Positions 28,002 through 36,856 are shown, counted from the stretch's first letter. The stretch is 57,474 bases of DNA from Algoriphagus marincola HL-49 (GCA_001314815.1 LJXT01000007.1:1-57474), one strand, 5' to 3'. Notes: generated by a model not told the origin, from the sequence alone. A program made the numbers and translations.

Positions 28002-28251
28002 ATGATCCGATACAATCATTTGGAACTCCCATACATCCTCCACCTAGTACTTCTGAAGAACAAATCACGAATAATGCACCTTCTTCACCTTCACAAACAT
28101 AAACATCAGCTCCTCCCCCATCTCCAGCAAATAGCTGACATGTTGGATCCATATACACTATCCCGCAATCTCCTGCATATGAAAACGAGATTAACCCTAA
28201 GCTGAATAAAATCAAAAAACAGCTTACTTTAATTTTTCTTTGAAACGCCAT
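27991..28251 (-). CDS. small secreted Cys-rich peptide
   Basis: An 86-residue precursor. Residues 1-26 are a signal peptide (basic MAFQRKIK, a hydrophobic core, then SYA|GD). The predicted mature peptide of about 60 residues has six Cys (29, 38, 53, 64, 73, 80), two Gly triplets (45-47 and 70-72), nine acidic residues and no Lys, Arg or His. It ends in GSYVW. Six Cys suit three disulfide bonds, pointing to a stable extracellular or periplasmic peptide. It leads an operon with two propeller-like lipoproteins. I do not recognise a named family; small exported peptides next to such lipoproteins are known in Bacteroidota (for example the NVEALA group), but its motif is absent here. Confidence 0.65.
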   Translation of the reverse strand: MAFQRKIKVSCFLILFSLGLISFSYAGDCGIVYMDPTCQLFAGDGGGADVYVCEGEEGALFVICSSEVLGGGCMGVPNDCIGSYVW

Positions 28252-28300
28252 AGATTCGATTAATTAAATTGTTGAATAATTGAACCATCAAAATTTCAAC

Positions 28301-28320
28301 AAATACAAATACAAATACAA
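28301..28320. repeat. short tandem repeat (AAATAC)x3
   Basis: Three full copies of AAATAC plus AA, about 50 bases upstream of the secreted-peptide start. Its position in the likely promoter area could affect expression if copy number varies, but three copies may be chance. Confidence 0.6.
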
Positions 28321-28397
28321 AGCAACTTTTTTTTAAAAAACATACTCTTTATTAACTAATTAGAGCCTACTTTCTGAGATAGACTAATTCTTAATAA

Positions 28398-31109
28398 TTA
28401 CTTATAAAGCCCATTGAACAACATTTTGAATGTCCCATGAGACTGTGCACGGAAGGTGATTTCAGGTCCAAAGGCATAGAATTTACCCTTTCCTAAGCCT
28501 GCTTCAAAAGCTGTCACTCCGTTTCTGAGATAAGATTGACCCCAAGCCCAGCCACTTCGAAGAGGCTCTTCTTCACCAAACCAAGCGATTGGTTTTACTC
28601 CTTTGTTACTTGCTTCAGGAGTAAGCTTGAATACTGGAGATCGGTTGAACATGATATAGGATGTTGATCCCATTCCGTAATTGATAGGCTGGGTGTTATC
28701 TACATTCATTTCCAAAACTGACCCCGGTATATAGTATTTCTCTCCACTAAGCGGACGCTCTTCTCCATCAGCATTCATTTCTACTAGCGCATCTTTGACT
28801 GGTAGATTCAAGTGAAAAGCTAACTCTGTAGCTGAACCGACAGTGATCACTTGCCCTCCATTCTCAATAAACTCTCTGACTGCAGGAACTGACTCTTGAG
28901 CGGTGAAATTACCAAGCATGTGATGATATTGCTCATCGATTTCAGAAGCATCTGGCTGTGAACGACCTCCCCCACGACTTCCGACTGATGGGATTCCAGG
29001 CCCGATGAAGAGTAGCACATCATATTTTTCGTTCAGGCTGCCAGTATTGATTTCTTGTGGAAAAACCTGCTTAAAATCAAAATGAAACTGCTCTAGCATC
29101 CATCTTACCCAACCAGACGGCATAGATCCACCATAATAATCATACAAACCTATTCTTGCGGGGCTTATTTCTTTCAGTTCTCGTGGCTTGGAGCTAGGCT
29201 TGCCATAAACACCATACTCTTGGGCAGCCTTCTGCAAAATAGTCTTACCGGCTGATCCCACATAAAACGACCCTGCTGGCAAACCATCCACAGTATCGGT
29301 AGTTCTGAAAACCTTCACTTTCGCTTTTAGTAGGTCATTTACAGCCATGAAGGCATTATTTCCTCTAATATCAATCAGGTATCCTGAGCCATTAGCTAAA
29401 GACTTGGCTGGGGGAGTTTGTATTTCACCATAAGGAACTGCCTCAAAAGGCCCATCAAAATCTTCCATAATCCGATCGATCTCTGAACCCATCTGAAAGG
29501 CAAGTGTCCATCCTGCAGCATCATAAGGGCGAATTGGAGGTCCTCCAGGGTACAAGAAATCATTGGGGTGATCTTGGGGTTCAAACATATCGATCACATG
29601 TGGACGAAATGCTTGTGCCGTTTTCACAATGTAGGAGCCAGTTGGATATGACTTTCCATTGACATTGAAATCTTGTGTGGCCTTGTGAACTTTTATCCCT
29701 GATTTGATCAAAGCATTTAAAAATTTAATGGCAGTAGGAAAATCTGCCTGATCTACTGGCAAAATATAGCCATAAGGGTCCTTGCGCTCCTGATCTTGGT
29801 AAACCTCCTTATAAAATTCACCAGGCAAACCTGAACGCCAACTTCTTGAAGCCTGCACCTTTCCTTCATCACGAGCCTTTTCATAGGCATCTTCTACTGC
29901 TTGCGCATATTTTGGATAAGGAGTCCAGGTATCCTTTTGGCCTTTCTCTATGGATCTTCTACCCATGAGATAAATATTCCTCAGCAATTCATCCCCATGC
30001 CGAACCGCGTGATTGAGAATCGCATAATTCAGCGACACAGAATAATCAATCGAAGTCTTGAAGTGCCAATCTCTCGGTGTGACAGGATATGGAGTACCAT
30101 TATTCGGGATCAATCGCTCTGGAACCAAAGGCACTTGGGATGGTGTGGGGTTCCCGATAATTTCGGTAAGAATACCTATCTGATTGTGATAATATGGTGT
30201 TGTACGAAGTCCACCATTCCACCAAGTAGAAAAAACTGAGCCATCTAAGCGGGTGTATCCAGGCTTGTCTTCCTGATGCATACGGTTGATCATCGCAGCC
30301 CCCACCGCATCTAGGCTGGTAATGATCAATGGATCAAAGACATGATTAAATGGATCTCGGTAAGGAGGGCCTGCTACTACAGATCCCGGAGGGCCTGACT
30401 GATGGTGATTGTAGATGATTTGTGGAATCCACTCGACATATTGCTGAAGCGAAATATTGGTAGCCTCAGACATATTGTTCATGTAAAAATCCCGGTTATT
30501 ATCATGCCCAACATACTTTTGATAAAGAACTGGGATATTTTGGTCCCTCTTTGTCGGGTCTTCCTTTCTCATATACCAGTCTGACATGATCTCCATTCCA
30601 TCTGGGTTGGCATGAACTAATAGAATGATGACATTGTCAAGAATTTTAAGCGTCTCCTCATCATTTCCAGATGCGAGTTCATACAGTGTTTGGATGAGTT
30701 GATGTGCTCCCACCACTTCATTCGCATGAAGGCCACCGTCAATCCAAACCACAGGCTTCCCTTGTTTGATGAGTTTCTCTGCTTCCTCCCTCGTCATTTC
30801 AGCCCGAGCGAGTTTTTGAGAAATTTCCTTGTAGCGATCCAGTTCTGCAAAATTCTCAGGCGCTGTAACAATCATCATGGGTTGATCCCGTCCGAATTCA
30901 GTTTTCCCGATACTAGTCAGCATGACCCGATCAGAAGCATCAGACACCTTCTTGAAGTAGGCTTCGGCTTGAGAATAATTTGCCAACATATAATCGTCTC
31001 CTATATCAAATCCAAAGTGGGATTTGGGAGTAGGGACCTGTTGGGCCTGTAGTTTTATCCCGGGAAGGAGTAAAACAAGTAAAACCAGTTTGAATAAATG
31101 TTTTGTCAT
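28398..31109 (-). CDS. M14 family zinc carboxypeptidase, secreted
   Basis: A 903-residue protein with a signal peptide (MTKHLFKLVLLVLLLPG..., cleavage near AQA). The carboxypeptidase domain occupies about residues 40-390; the metal motif HxxE is His128 and Glu131 in GGLHANE. HDNNRDFYMNN supplies the Asn-Arg substrate-binding pair. The rest (400-903) has a glutamine amidotransferase-like or other alpha/beta part containing LLFIGPGIPSVG and GGQVITVGSATELAF. It should remove C-terminal residues from peptides outside the cytoplasm. It is upstream of the peptide operon on the same strand but has a gap of about 150 bases to it. Confidence 0.85.
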   Translation of the reverse strand: MTKHLFKLVLLVLLLPGIKLQAQQVPTPKSHFGFDIGDDYMLANYSQAEAYFKKVSDASDRVMLTSIGKTEFGRDQPMMIVTAPENFAELDRYKEISQKLARAEMTREEAEKLIKQGKPVVWIDGGLHANEVVGAHQLIQTLYELASGNDEETLKILDNVIILLVHANPDGMEIMSDWYMRKEDPTKRDQNIPVLYQKYVGHDNNRDFYMNNMSEATNISLQQYVEWIPQIIYNHHQSGPPGSVVAGPPYRDPFNHVFDPLIITSLDAVGAAMINRMHQEDKPGYTRLDGSVFSTWWNGGLRTTPYYHNQIGILTEIIGNPTPSQVPLVPERLIPNNGTPYPVTPRDWHFKTSIDYSVSLNYAILNHAVRHGDELLRNIYLMGRRSIEKGQKDTWTPYPKYAQAVEDAYEKARDEGKVQASRSWRSGLPGEFYKEVYQDQERKDPYGYILPVDQADFPTAIKFLNALIKSGIKVHKATQDFNVNGKSYPTGSYIVKTAQAFRPHVIDMFEPQDHPNDFLYPGGPPIRPYDAAGWTLAFQMGSEIDRIMEDFDGPFEAVPYGEIQTPPAKSLANGSGYLIDIRGNNAFMAVNDLLKAKVKVFRTTDTVDGLPAGSFYVGSAGKTILQKAAQEYGVYGKPSSKPRELKEISPARIGLYDYYGGSMPSGWVRWMLEQFHFDFKQVFPQEINTGSLNEKYDVLLFIGPGIPSVGSRGGGRSQPDASEIDEQYHHMLGNFTAQESVPAVREFIENGGQVITVGSATELAFHLNLPVKDALVEMNADGEERPLSGEKYYIPGSVLEMNVDNTQPINYGMGSTSYIMFNRSPVFKLTPEASNKGVKPIAWFGEEEPLRSGWAWGQSYLRNGVTAFEAGLGKGKFYAFGPEITFRAQSHGTFKMLFNGLYK

Positions 31110-31149
31110 AAGGGTGATTTACAATTGATCATTTCTCTAAAATAAGCTA

Positions 31150-31186
31150 AAAAACAGAGGCATCTGCGGTATGCAACCTCTTTGTT
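31150..31186 (-). terminator. probable terminator downstream of the 1004-residue gene
   Basis: On the reverse strand AGAGG, a bulge, CAT, a loop, ATG and CCTCT form an imperfect hairpin that runs into TTTTTT. Confidence 0.45.
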
Positions 31187-31210
31187 GGAATTTTTACAGG
31201 ATCGGAAAAA

Positions 31211-34200
31211 TCAGGATTCGATTTTAATATACTTTTTATAATCAGGATCATTTTTATCCTGCTGAGTCTGAAAACCGCCTGCATTAAAAACCCCTGGCTG
31301 GAGCTTCCAATCTTTTAAATCTATCTCAAGAGCTCCTACAGGTATTTTTGAAGCCACATTTATAGCTGATGACCCTTCTTTACCTATTAATTTCAATTTC
31401 TGAATTTTAGAGAATCTCTCTTGAATTGTCAGGTTGAATCCGTAGGCCATTTGTTTATTATTTTCTTCAAAATTGAGTGATTTGAATCCATCCAGAATAA
31501 TCTTCCCATTCCCCTCTATCCAAAGGTCTGCCTGAATCTCAGAATTACTCAAATCAACCTCAAACTGATCTCGTACCACTACTCGATTGGGAAAATATAG
31601 CTCTGCCATTTTCTCTCCCTTTTGCTGGTATCCAAATTTTGCCCCTTTGCCATCGAAGAAAATGGGATTCAAAATTACAGGCACGACAGATTTGGGATTG
31701 ACCAAATGCGGGTGATCCGAAAGCTCCACTTCTGGCTCAAACAAATTATCCAAATTGCTATACCAACTTATTCTACCCCCTTTTATTCTAACTCGAAAAC
31801 TATCATTATCTGTCAATAATTGACGAAGCCGCAGACCCTGTGGTCGATAATCAATACGCTCTGAGTAGCATGGACTTAAATCCTCATTTACAAAAAACAC
31901 ATTCTCAAAACGGGCTTCAGAGCATAATGAATACATACAAGTTAAAATAGAACCTTTGGAAAAAGTCCCAGATAACTCTTTAGGCTCCACATAAATTCTC
32001 TCTACCTTACCAGAATAGCTTTTTGACAAAACAAGCTCTTCTTTTATCCCTGAATGGGGATCGAAAAGAACTACAGACATTCCTTTTTTCCAACTATCGC
32101 TCCCCAAACTTCCAACCGAAAAGGACTTAATAGTTCCAGATAGCTCTTCACTTATTTCGGTCCAAAGAGGCCTGGAGGTACTACGGATCATTCCATGGAT
32201 TTCCACATTCTTCATGACCATGTTTACATTGTAGTCAGTATACATCAAATGCCCCGGGGAGTCATTACCAAAGTTCCAAACGGCTTGGCACCCTTCAATT
32301 ACTCTTCCATCCAGAAGGTGTCCTAGAGCACTTTTTTCTACTTTCATCTCAATTGACGAAACCGGATCATCTATAGTCTTATCCAATTCAATTTCAGTAT
32401 AAGTCACTCTTCGATCTCCTCTTTTTAATCTAGAAGGAGGAGAAGAATACTGCTCGGCAAATTGTGCCCAAGTCTTCCATTTCCGATTGGTTTTGATTAT
32501 TTCAAACTTTTGGCCTGCAAACGTGAATACATCTCCCTTTTGGACACTCCACCCCCAGATTTCTAAGATATTAGGGCTTTTTTTACCTATGATTCCATTC
32601 TTTGAAAAGTCATCTAGATCTTGGGAAATTATATCGCCTTTTGTAGGAATTTTATCAAAGGTCTTGACCTGCCTTGCAGAAAAGGAGACACCTGACAAGT
32701 CTTCATCTCCGTGAACCAACCAATGATCCCCATTAGAGTTCAATCCAACTCTAAATCCATCTACAATTAAATGGACAGTTTCCGAACTTGTACTTGTTCC
32801 GCCTGTCCATTCCTGACATGCCAAATGATACCAGCTAAAGTTCGGATCATCCAGTTCGATAGTTTGATGATCGAGCATTCTAAGCCTGATTCCTTCAAAC
32901 CTAAAGGGTTTTAGGGATTCCAATTCTATGAATCTCCCTCGCTGATCAGGGCTAACTCCTTCCCACTCTATACGTAGTCCACCACTTTGTCTGGCTTTCA
33001 TATTATTTAAATCTTTCGAAAACCAGTCCCCTTCAAAACGATAGGTGCAAAACTCCTTGACATCTCTTTCGTCATGAATACCTCCACCATTACAGTATCC
33101 TTGGTTGGGCATTGAAAAGGAGGTACCCGGCCGAACGAATCCCAAAGCATCTTCCATTGCCTTTCGAATACGAAATTGATCTGTGTTTTTAAATCGTTTA
33201 AGGCCGTATTGATAACTGAATGCGGAAGAATCAGAAAAAATCAAGCCATTAGGAGACCCAAATTGCACTACTCGCTGTGAATAATTAGAAGGCAAAAATT
33301 GCCATTCAAAATTTATATCCACTTTTCCCATGTCCGGTAAATGGAATAGCGCTCCATTTTCGCCGAAGGTTTCACTAAAACTGCCCGGCTGCTCCAAACC
33401 TCTCCCATATTTATCACCATTGAAAGCGTCTGACCACATTAAATGAATAGCTGCTGAAGGTCCTTCCCCTAGAGTTTCAAAGTTCCATGTACTATCGGGA
33501 GGCACCACTATTTTCGGCATCCCCAATACTCCATAAACTTGTCCCGCCCTAGCTTTGAGTGTGGATTTTCTATTGATTGAGGACGCCCATGACTCAATAG
33601 CAAATCGATTGTCAAAAAAGAAGATTCCATCTTGCTTTTCCATTACCTTGGGGCTTTCAAGGCCCCCTCCATTGTAAGGGAAATCAACGAGTAGATTTTT
33701 ATCATCCAAAACTTCCAAAACTCGTGAGTAAACAACCGTAAGGGCACCTGGAAAATAATTTCGCCCTCTCTCTGGATATTCAAAACTACTCCTGTGTACG
33801 CGGGAAGGCTCCAACCACATTCCGATATATTCGGATGAAAAAACGCCCTCTTCTCCTTGATAAGTAACTTTGCAGCGATTGTTGTCTTGAGCCTCATATT
33901 TCAGAGTACCCCAAAACATCCGATGGAAGGCGTTCCCTCCAAATTTTTCTAGAGTATCAAATTCATCAGAAGAGTCAACTGGTTTGATTTCTTGGATTCC
34001 AATCTTATCCTTTTCTCTTGGTGTTCTTTTTTGACCTTCTACAACATCAGTCACAATCGGTACCACGACCGCATCTTCAATCACTTTTTCCTCCTGAGTT
34101 TCCTTTTTATCTGAAAACTCAGCCGAAAAAATTTTCCCATTGATTTCAATTGTTTCTATAGGAACAGGATTCCCATCAGCGTCATTTAGACTTATAGTTA

Positions 34201-34225
34201 AGTGAAGAGGTTTTGAATGATTCAT
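31211..34225 (-). CDS. unrecognised 1004-residue protein
   Basis: I do not recognise this gene. It starts MNHSKPLHLTISLND with no signal peptide or membrane segment. After an acidic linker (about 35-90) the sequence is mainly beta strands with many aromatic and Gly residues and few long helices; the last 200 residues (DLSNSEIQADLWIEGNGKIILDGF) look like a repetitive beta-solenoid. That mix reminds me of large surface or phage-tail-fibre proteins, but there is no tail gene nearby. It stands alone between the M14 peptidase (same strand, about 100 bases downstream) and divergent prs. Confidence 0.6.
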   Translation of the reverse strand: MNHSKPLHLTISLNDADGNPVPIETIEINGKIFSAEFSDKKETQEEKVIEDAVVVPIVTDVVEGQKRTPREKDKIGIQEIKPVDSSDEFDTLEKFGGNAFHRMFWGTLKYEAQDNNRCKVTYQGEEGVFSSEYIGMWLEPSRVHRSSFEYPERGRNYFPGALTVVYSRVLEVLDDKNLLVDFPYNGGGLESPKVMEKQDGIFFFDNRFAIESWASSINRKSTLKARAGQVYGVLGMPKIVVPPDSTWNFETLGEGPSAAIHLMWSDAFNGDKYGRGLEQPGSFSETFGENGALFHLPDMGKVDINFEWQFLPSNYSQRVVQFGSPNGLIFSDSSAFSYQYGLKRFKNTDQFRIRKAMEDALGFVRPGTSFSMPNQGYCNGGGIHDERDVKEFCTYRFEGDWFSKDLNNMKARQSGGLRIEWEGVSPDQRGRFIELESLKPFRFEGIRLRMLDHQTIELDDPNFSWYHLACQEWTGGTSTSSETVHLIVDGFRVGLNSNGDHWLVHGDEDLSGVSFSARQVKTFDKIPTKGDIISQDLDDFSKNGIIGKKSPNILEIWGWSVQKGDVFTFAGQKFEIIKTNRKWKTWAQFAEQYSSPPSRLKRGDRRVTYTEIELDKTIDDPVSSIEMKVEKSALGHLLDGRVIEGCQAVWNFGNDSPGHLMYTDYNVNMVMKNVEIHGMIRSTSRPLWTEISEELSGTIKSFSVGSLGSDSWKKGMSVVLFDPHSGIKEELVLSKSYSGKVERIYVEPKELSGTFSKGSILTCMYSLCSEARFENVFFVNEDLSPCYSERIDYRPQGLRLRQLLTDNDSFRVRIKGGRISWYSNLDNLFEPEVELSDHPHLVNPKSVVPVILNPIFFDGKGAKFGYQQKGEKMAELYFPNRVVVRDQFEVDLSNSEIQADLWIEGNGKIILDGFKSLNFEENNKQMAYGFNLTIQERFSKIQKLKLIGKEGSSAINVASKIPVGALEIDLKDWKLQPGVFNAGGFQTQQDKNDPDYKKYIKIES

Positions 34226-34373
34226 GTCAAAAAGAGTTTTAAAAAGCTGATATTCTTAAAGATACAGATTCATTAAGGTTCATAAAAAAACCTGAGCATT
34301 TTTTTTAAACATCCGGAAAATCAACAAACCATTTAGAAAATCTTTGTCCTTTCCCATCCCCATCAAAAATTCT

Positions 34374-34381
34374 TACTTTTG
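34374..34381 (+). promoter_or_regulatory. -7 promoter element of prs
   Basis: TACTTTTG matches TAnnTTTG; no good -33 TTG at the right distance. It implies a leader of about 40 bases. Confidence 0.5.
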
Positions 34382-34425
34382 TTTCAAATCAAAACAAAAC
34401 CGCTTCCTTCTAAATCAACCCATTC

Positions 34426-35352
34426 ATGTCCGAGGTCAAAATATTTGCAGGATCAAACAGTACAGATCTTGCCAAGAAAATTTCAAAGAATTTTGGAAAA
34501 AATCTTGGCGATTTAACCCTATCGAGATTCAGCGATGGGGAAATGTCTCCAAGCTACAATGAATCCATTCGTGGATGCAATGTTTTTATTGTCCAAGGAA
34601 CCAATCCTCCTAGCGATAATATTCTGGAACTTTGCCTCATGATCGATGCGGCCAAGCGTGCCAGTGCTTACAAGGTCTGTGCAGTTATCCCTTACTTTGG
34701 ATATGCCCGACAAGACCGTAAAGATCGACCTCGGGTATCTATCGCGGCAAAATTAATAGCCAATATGCTCACTTCAGCTGGTGCGGATCGAATCATGACC
34801 TGTGATCTACATGCTGGTCAAATTCAAGGATTTTTTGACATACCATTGGATCATTTGAATGGATCAGCTATCTTTGTGCCCTATTTGCAAATGCTGAACC
34901 TGCCGGACCTCATTTTCGCCTCTCCGGATGTGGGTGGTGTAGCTAGAGCAAGGGCTTATGCAAAGCATTTTGAAGTAGAAATGGTCGTCTGTGATAAGCA
35001 CAGAAAAAGAGCCAACGAAATCGCCTCTATGCAGGTGATTGGAGATGTAGAAGGAAAGGATGTGGTTTTGGTAGATGATTTGGTAGACACAGCAGGTACA
35101 CTTTGCAAAGCTGCCCAAATCATCATGGACAAAGGAGCTAAATCAGTCAGAGCAATTGCAACGCATGGAGTTCTTTCTGGAAAGGCTTATGAAAATATCG
35201 AAAACTCTGTTCTGGCAGAATTAGTCATTACAGACACCATTCCACTAAAACAGAAATCATCCAAAATACATGTGCTCAGTGTAGCAGACCTTTTCTCAAA
35301 GGCAATCCACGCTGTCACAGGTAATACTTCTATCAGCTCCTTATTTATCTAA
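34426..35352 (+). CDS. prs: ribose-phosphate pyrophosphokinase
   Basis: A 308-residue PRPP synthetase that makes phosphoribosyl pyrophosphate from ribose 5-phosphate and ATP, for nucleotide, His and Trp synthesis. Family features include the N-terminal KIFAGSNSTDLA, YFGYARQDRK (ATP site), DLHAGQIQGFFDIP and the PRPP-binding loop VVLVDDLVDTAGTL. It is normal in length. It is followed 26 bases later by rplY, an association common in bacteria. Confidence 0.95.
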   Translation: MSEVKIFAGSNSTDLAKKISKNFGKNLGDLTLSRFSDGEMSPSYNESIRGCNVFIVQGTNPPSDNILELCLMIDAAKRASAYKVCAVIPYFGYARQDRKDRPRVSIAAKLIANMLTSAGADRIMTCDLHAGQIQGFFDIPLDHLNGSAIFVPYLQMLNLPDLIFASPDVGGVARARAYAKHFEVEMVVCDKHRKRANEIASMQVIGDVEGKDVVLVDDLVDTAGTLCKAAQIIMDKGAKSVRAIATHGVLSGKAYENIENSVLAELVITDTIPLKQKSSKIHVLSVADLFSKAIHAVTGNTSISSLFI

Positions 35353-35377
35353 AAACCAATTTTAAATACAAATACAC

Positions 35378-35959
35378 ATGAAAACACTAGAGATTATAGG
35401 GTTTAAAAGAGCAAATCTCGACAGTGCGAGTTTGAAAGAAATCAGAGAATCAGGTAGCGTACCTTGCGTGGTGTACGGACCAGGTATCCCTGAGCAGATT
35501 CACTTCCACAGTCCTGCTATCCTTTTCAGAGACTTGATCTACACTCCTGAGGTTCACTTGGTAGACCTTAACGTTGAAGGAACTCACATCAAGGCTGTGT
35601 TGAAAGATGCGCAGTTCCATCCAGTCAGTGAAGTTTTACTTCACGTGGACTTCATGGCTTATACTGAAGACAGACCTATCAAGTTTGAGATTCCAGTGAA
35701 AGTAGTAGGTAGCTCTCCAGGTATCACAAAAGGTGGTAAACTAGAATTGAAAACCAGATCATTGAAAGTAAAGGGATTTGCAAAGGATTTCCCGGATTTC
35801 ATTGAGGTTGATATTTCTAAGCTTGACCTTGGAAAATCTTTCAAAGTAGGTGAATTGAAGCCTGAGAACTTTGAAATTCTAACCAGTCCAAATGTATCCA
35901 TAGTGACTATCGGAATTCCAAGAGCGCTTCGTGGCAAAAAAGGTGGCGACGAGGAATAA
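35378..35959 (+). CDS. rplY: 50S ribosomal protein L25/Ctc
   Basis: A 193-residue L25 of the long (CTC) type that binds 5S rRNA. The N-terminal L25 domain (about 1-90) has GSVPCVVYGPG and a HVDFM-type end, and the C-terminal beta domain (100-185) has the IPVKVVGSSPGITKGGKLE pattern. It follows prs in one operon and ends at a strong terminator. Confidence 0.95.
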   Translation: MKTLEIIGFKRANLDSASLKEIRESGSVPCVVYGPGIPEQIHFHSPAILFRDLIYTPEVHLVDLNVEGTHIKAVLKDAQFHPVSEVLLHVDFMAYTEDRPIKFEIPVKVVGSSPGITKGGKLELKTRSLKVKGFAKDFPDFIEVDISKLDLGKSFKVGELKPENFEILTSPNVSIVTIGIPRALRGKKGGDEE

Positions 35960-35978
35960 TCAATTAGAATCTTGATCA

Positions 35979-36008
35979 AATCCTGCCTCCAAAGGGCAGG
36001 ATTTTTTT
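35979..36008 (+). terminator. terminator after rplY
   Basis: AATCCTGCC (35979-35987) pairs with GGCAGGATT (35995-36003), followed by Ts. Confidence 0.85.
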
Positions 36009-36032
36009 ATTTTCATACAGGACAGCATACGC

Positions 36033-36593
36033 ATGAAATATCTAATAGTAGGACTAGGTAATATTGGACCGGAATACGAGCTCACAAGGCATAATATTGG
36101 GTTTCTGACTTTGGATAGACTAGCTGAAAAAACAGGTGCAGACTGGAAAAGCGACCGCTTAGCCTTCAAAACTGAAATCAAGCATAAAGGGCGAACACTA
36201 CATTTGATCAAACCGACCACCTACATGAATCTCAGTGGTAAGGCTGTCAATTACTGGATGAAGGATCTCAATATTCAAAAGGAAAACCTACTCGTACTAG
36301 TCGATGATGTTGCTATTCCTTTCGGGAAGCTTCGAATGCGTGCCAAAGGCAGCTCTGCAGGTCATAATGGACTAAAAAACATTGAATCCCTTTGTGGGGG
36401 GCAGGACTATCCGAGACTAAGAATGGGAATTGGAGATGACTTCCCAAAAGGGCGACAGGTAGATTATGTCCTAGGTAGATTTACTCAAAACGAGTTTGAT
36501 GAGTTACCCATTGTGATGGACAAAGCCATAGAAATGATTTTTGGATTCTGTACCATAGGCATATCCCAAACTATGACCCAATTTAATGACTGA
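36033..36593 (+). CDS. pth: peptidyl-tRNA hydrolase
   Basis: A 186-residue Pth that frees tRNA from peptidyl-tRNA dropped off the ribosome. The N-terminus YLIVGLGNIGPEYELTRHNIGF contains the catalytic His20, and the conserved PTTYMNLSGKAV and GSSAGHNGLKNI follow. Length is normal. It lies 25 bases after the rplY terminator and may be read from it in part; its own terminator is at 36601. Confidence 0.95.
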   Translation: MKYLIVGLGNIGPEYELTRHNIGFLTLDRLAEKTGADWKSDRLAFKTEIKHKGRTLHLIKPTTYMNLSGKAVNYWMKDLNIQKENLLVLVDDVAIPFGKLRMRAKGSSAGHNGLKNIESLCGGQDYPRLRMGIGDDFPKGRQVDYVLGRFTQNEFDELPIVMDKAIEMIFGFCTIGISQTMTQFND

Positions 36594-36600
36594 TTTAAAA

Positions 36601-36634
36601 GGGAGATTTGGAAATGACCAAATCTCCCTCTTTA
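36601..36634 (+). terminator. terminator after pth
   Basis: GGGAGATTTGG (36601-36611) pairs perfectly with CCAAATCTCCC (36618-36628), followed by a T-rich tail. Confidence 0.85.
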
Positions 36635-36638
36635 TTTG
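36608..36638 (+). promoter_or_regulatory. possible metZ promoter inside the pth terminator
   Basis: TTG (36608-36610), 20 bases, TTTATTTG (36631-36638), one mismatch from TAnnTTTG. Transcription would start near 36645, just before the riboswitch. Confidence 0.4.
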
Positions 36639-36650
36639 TATCACTTCAGG

Positions 36651-36764
36651 CAACTGATTTATAAAGAAGAGGCGAGAGACTAGGCTCTAGGACCCTCTGG
36701 CAACCATCCCGATATGAATTCGGGAAAGGTGCCAATTCCTACCCAAATTGGGAACTATAAGTTG
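36651..36764 (+). promoter_or_regulatory. SAM-I (S-box) riboswitch
   Basis: The sequence has the S-box core: AAGAGGCGAGAGAC at the 5' side, the CTCTGGCAACC strand, a P3-like hairpin (ATCCCGATATGAATTCGGGA) and AAGGTGCCAATTCC on the 3' side. A closing stem can form from TTATA (36659-36663) and TATAA (36756-36760), helped by CAAC/GTTG outside it. It binds S-adenosylmethionine and should turn metZ off when SAM is plentiful, consistent with the gene downstream. Confidence 0.88.
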
Positions 36765-36800
36765 GCGTAAAATCTACCCCTATTTCTGGTTCGGTGTGAA

Positions 36801-36847
36801 TTTTTGGGAAAATCTTTATCAGTCACATAGCCTGATTTTTCCAAAAA
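36801..36847 (+). promoter_or_regulatory. 14-bp hairpin directly before the metZ start
   Basis: TTTTTGGGAAAATC (36801-36814) can pair with GATTTTTCCAAAAA (36834-36847), including one G-U, with a 19-base loop. It ends nine bases before the ATG at 36857. It has no trailing T run, so it looks like a translation-blocking or RNA-stability element, perhaps part of the riboswitch's expression platform. Confidence 0.5.
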
Positions 36848-36856
36848 AATTATTCT

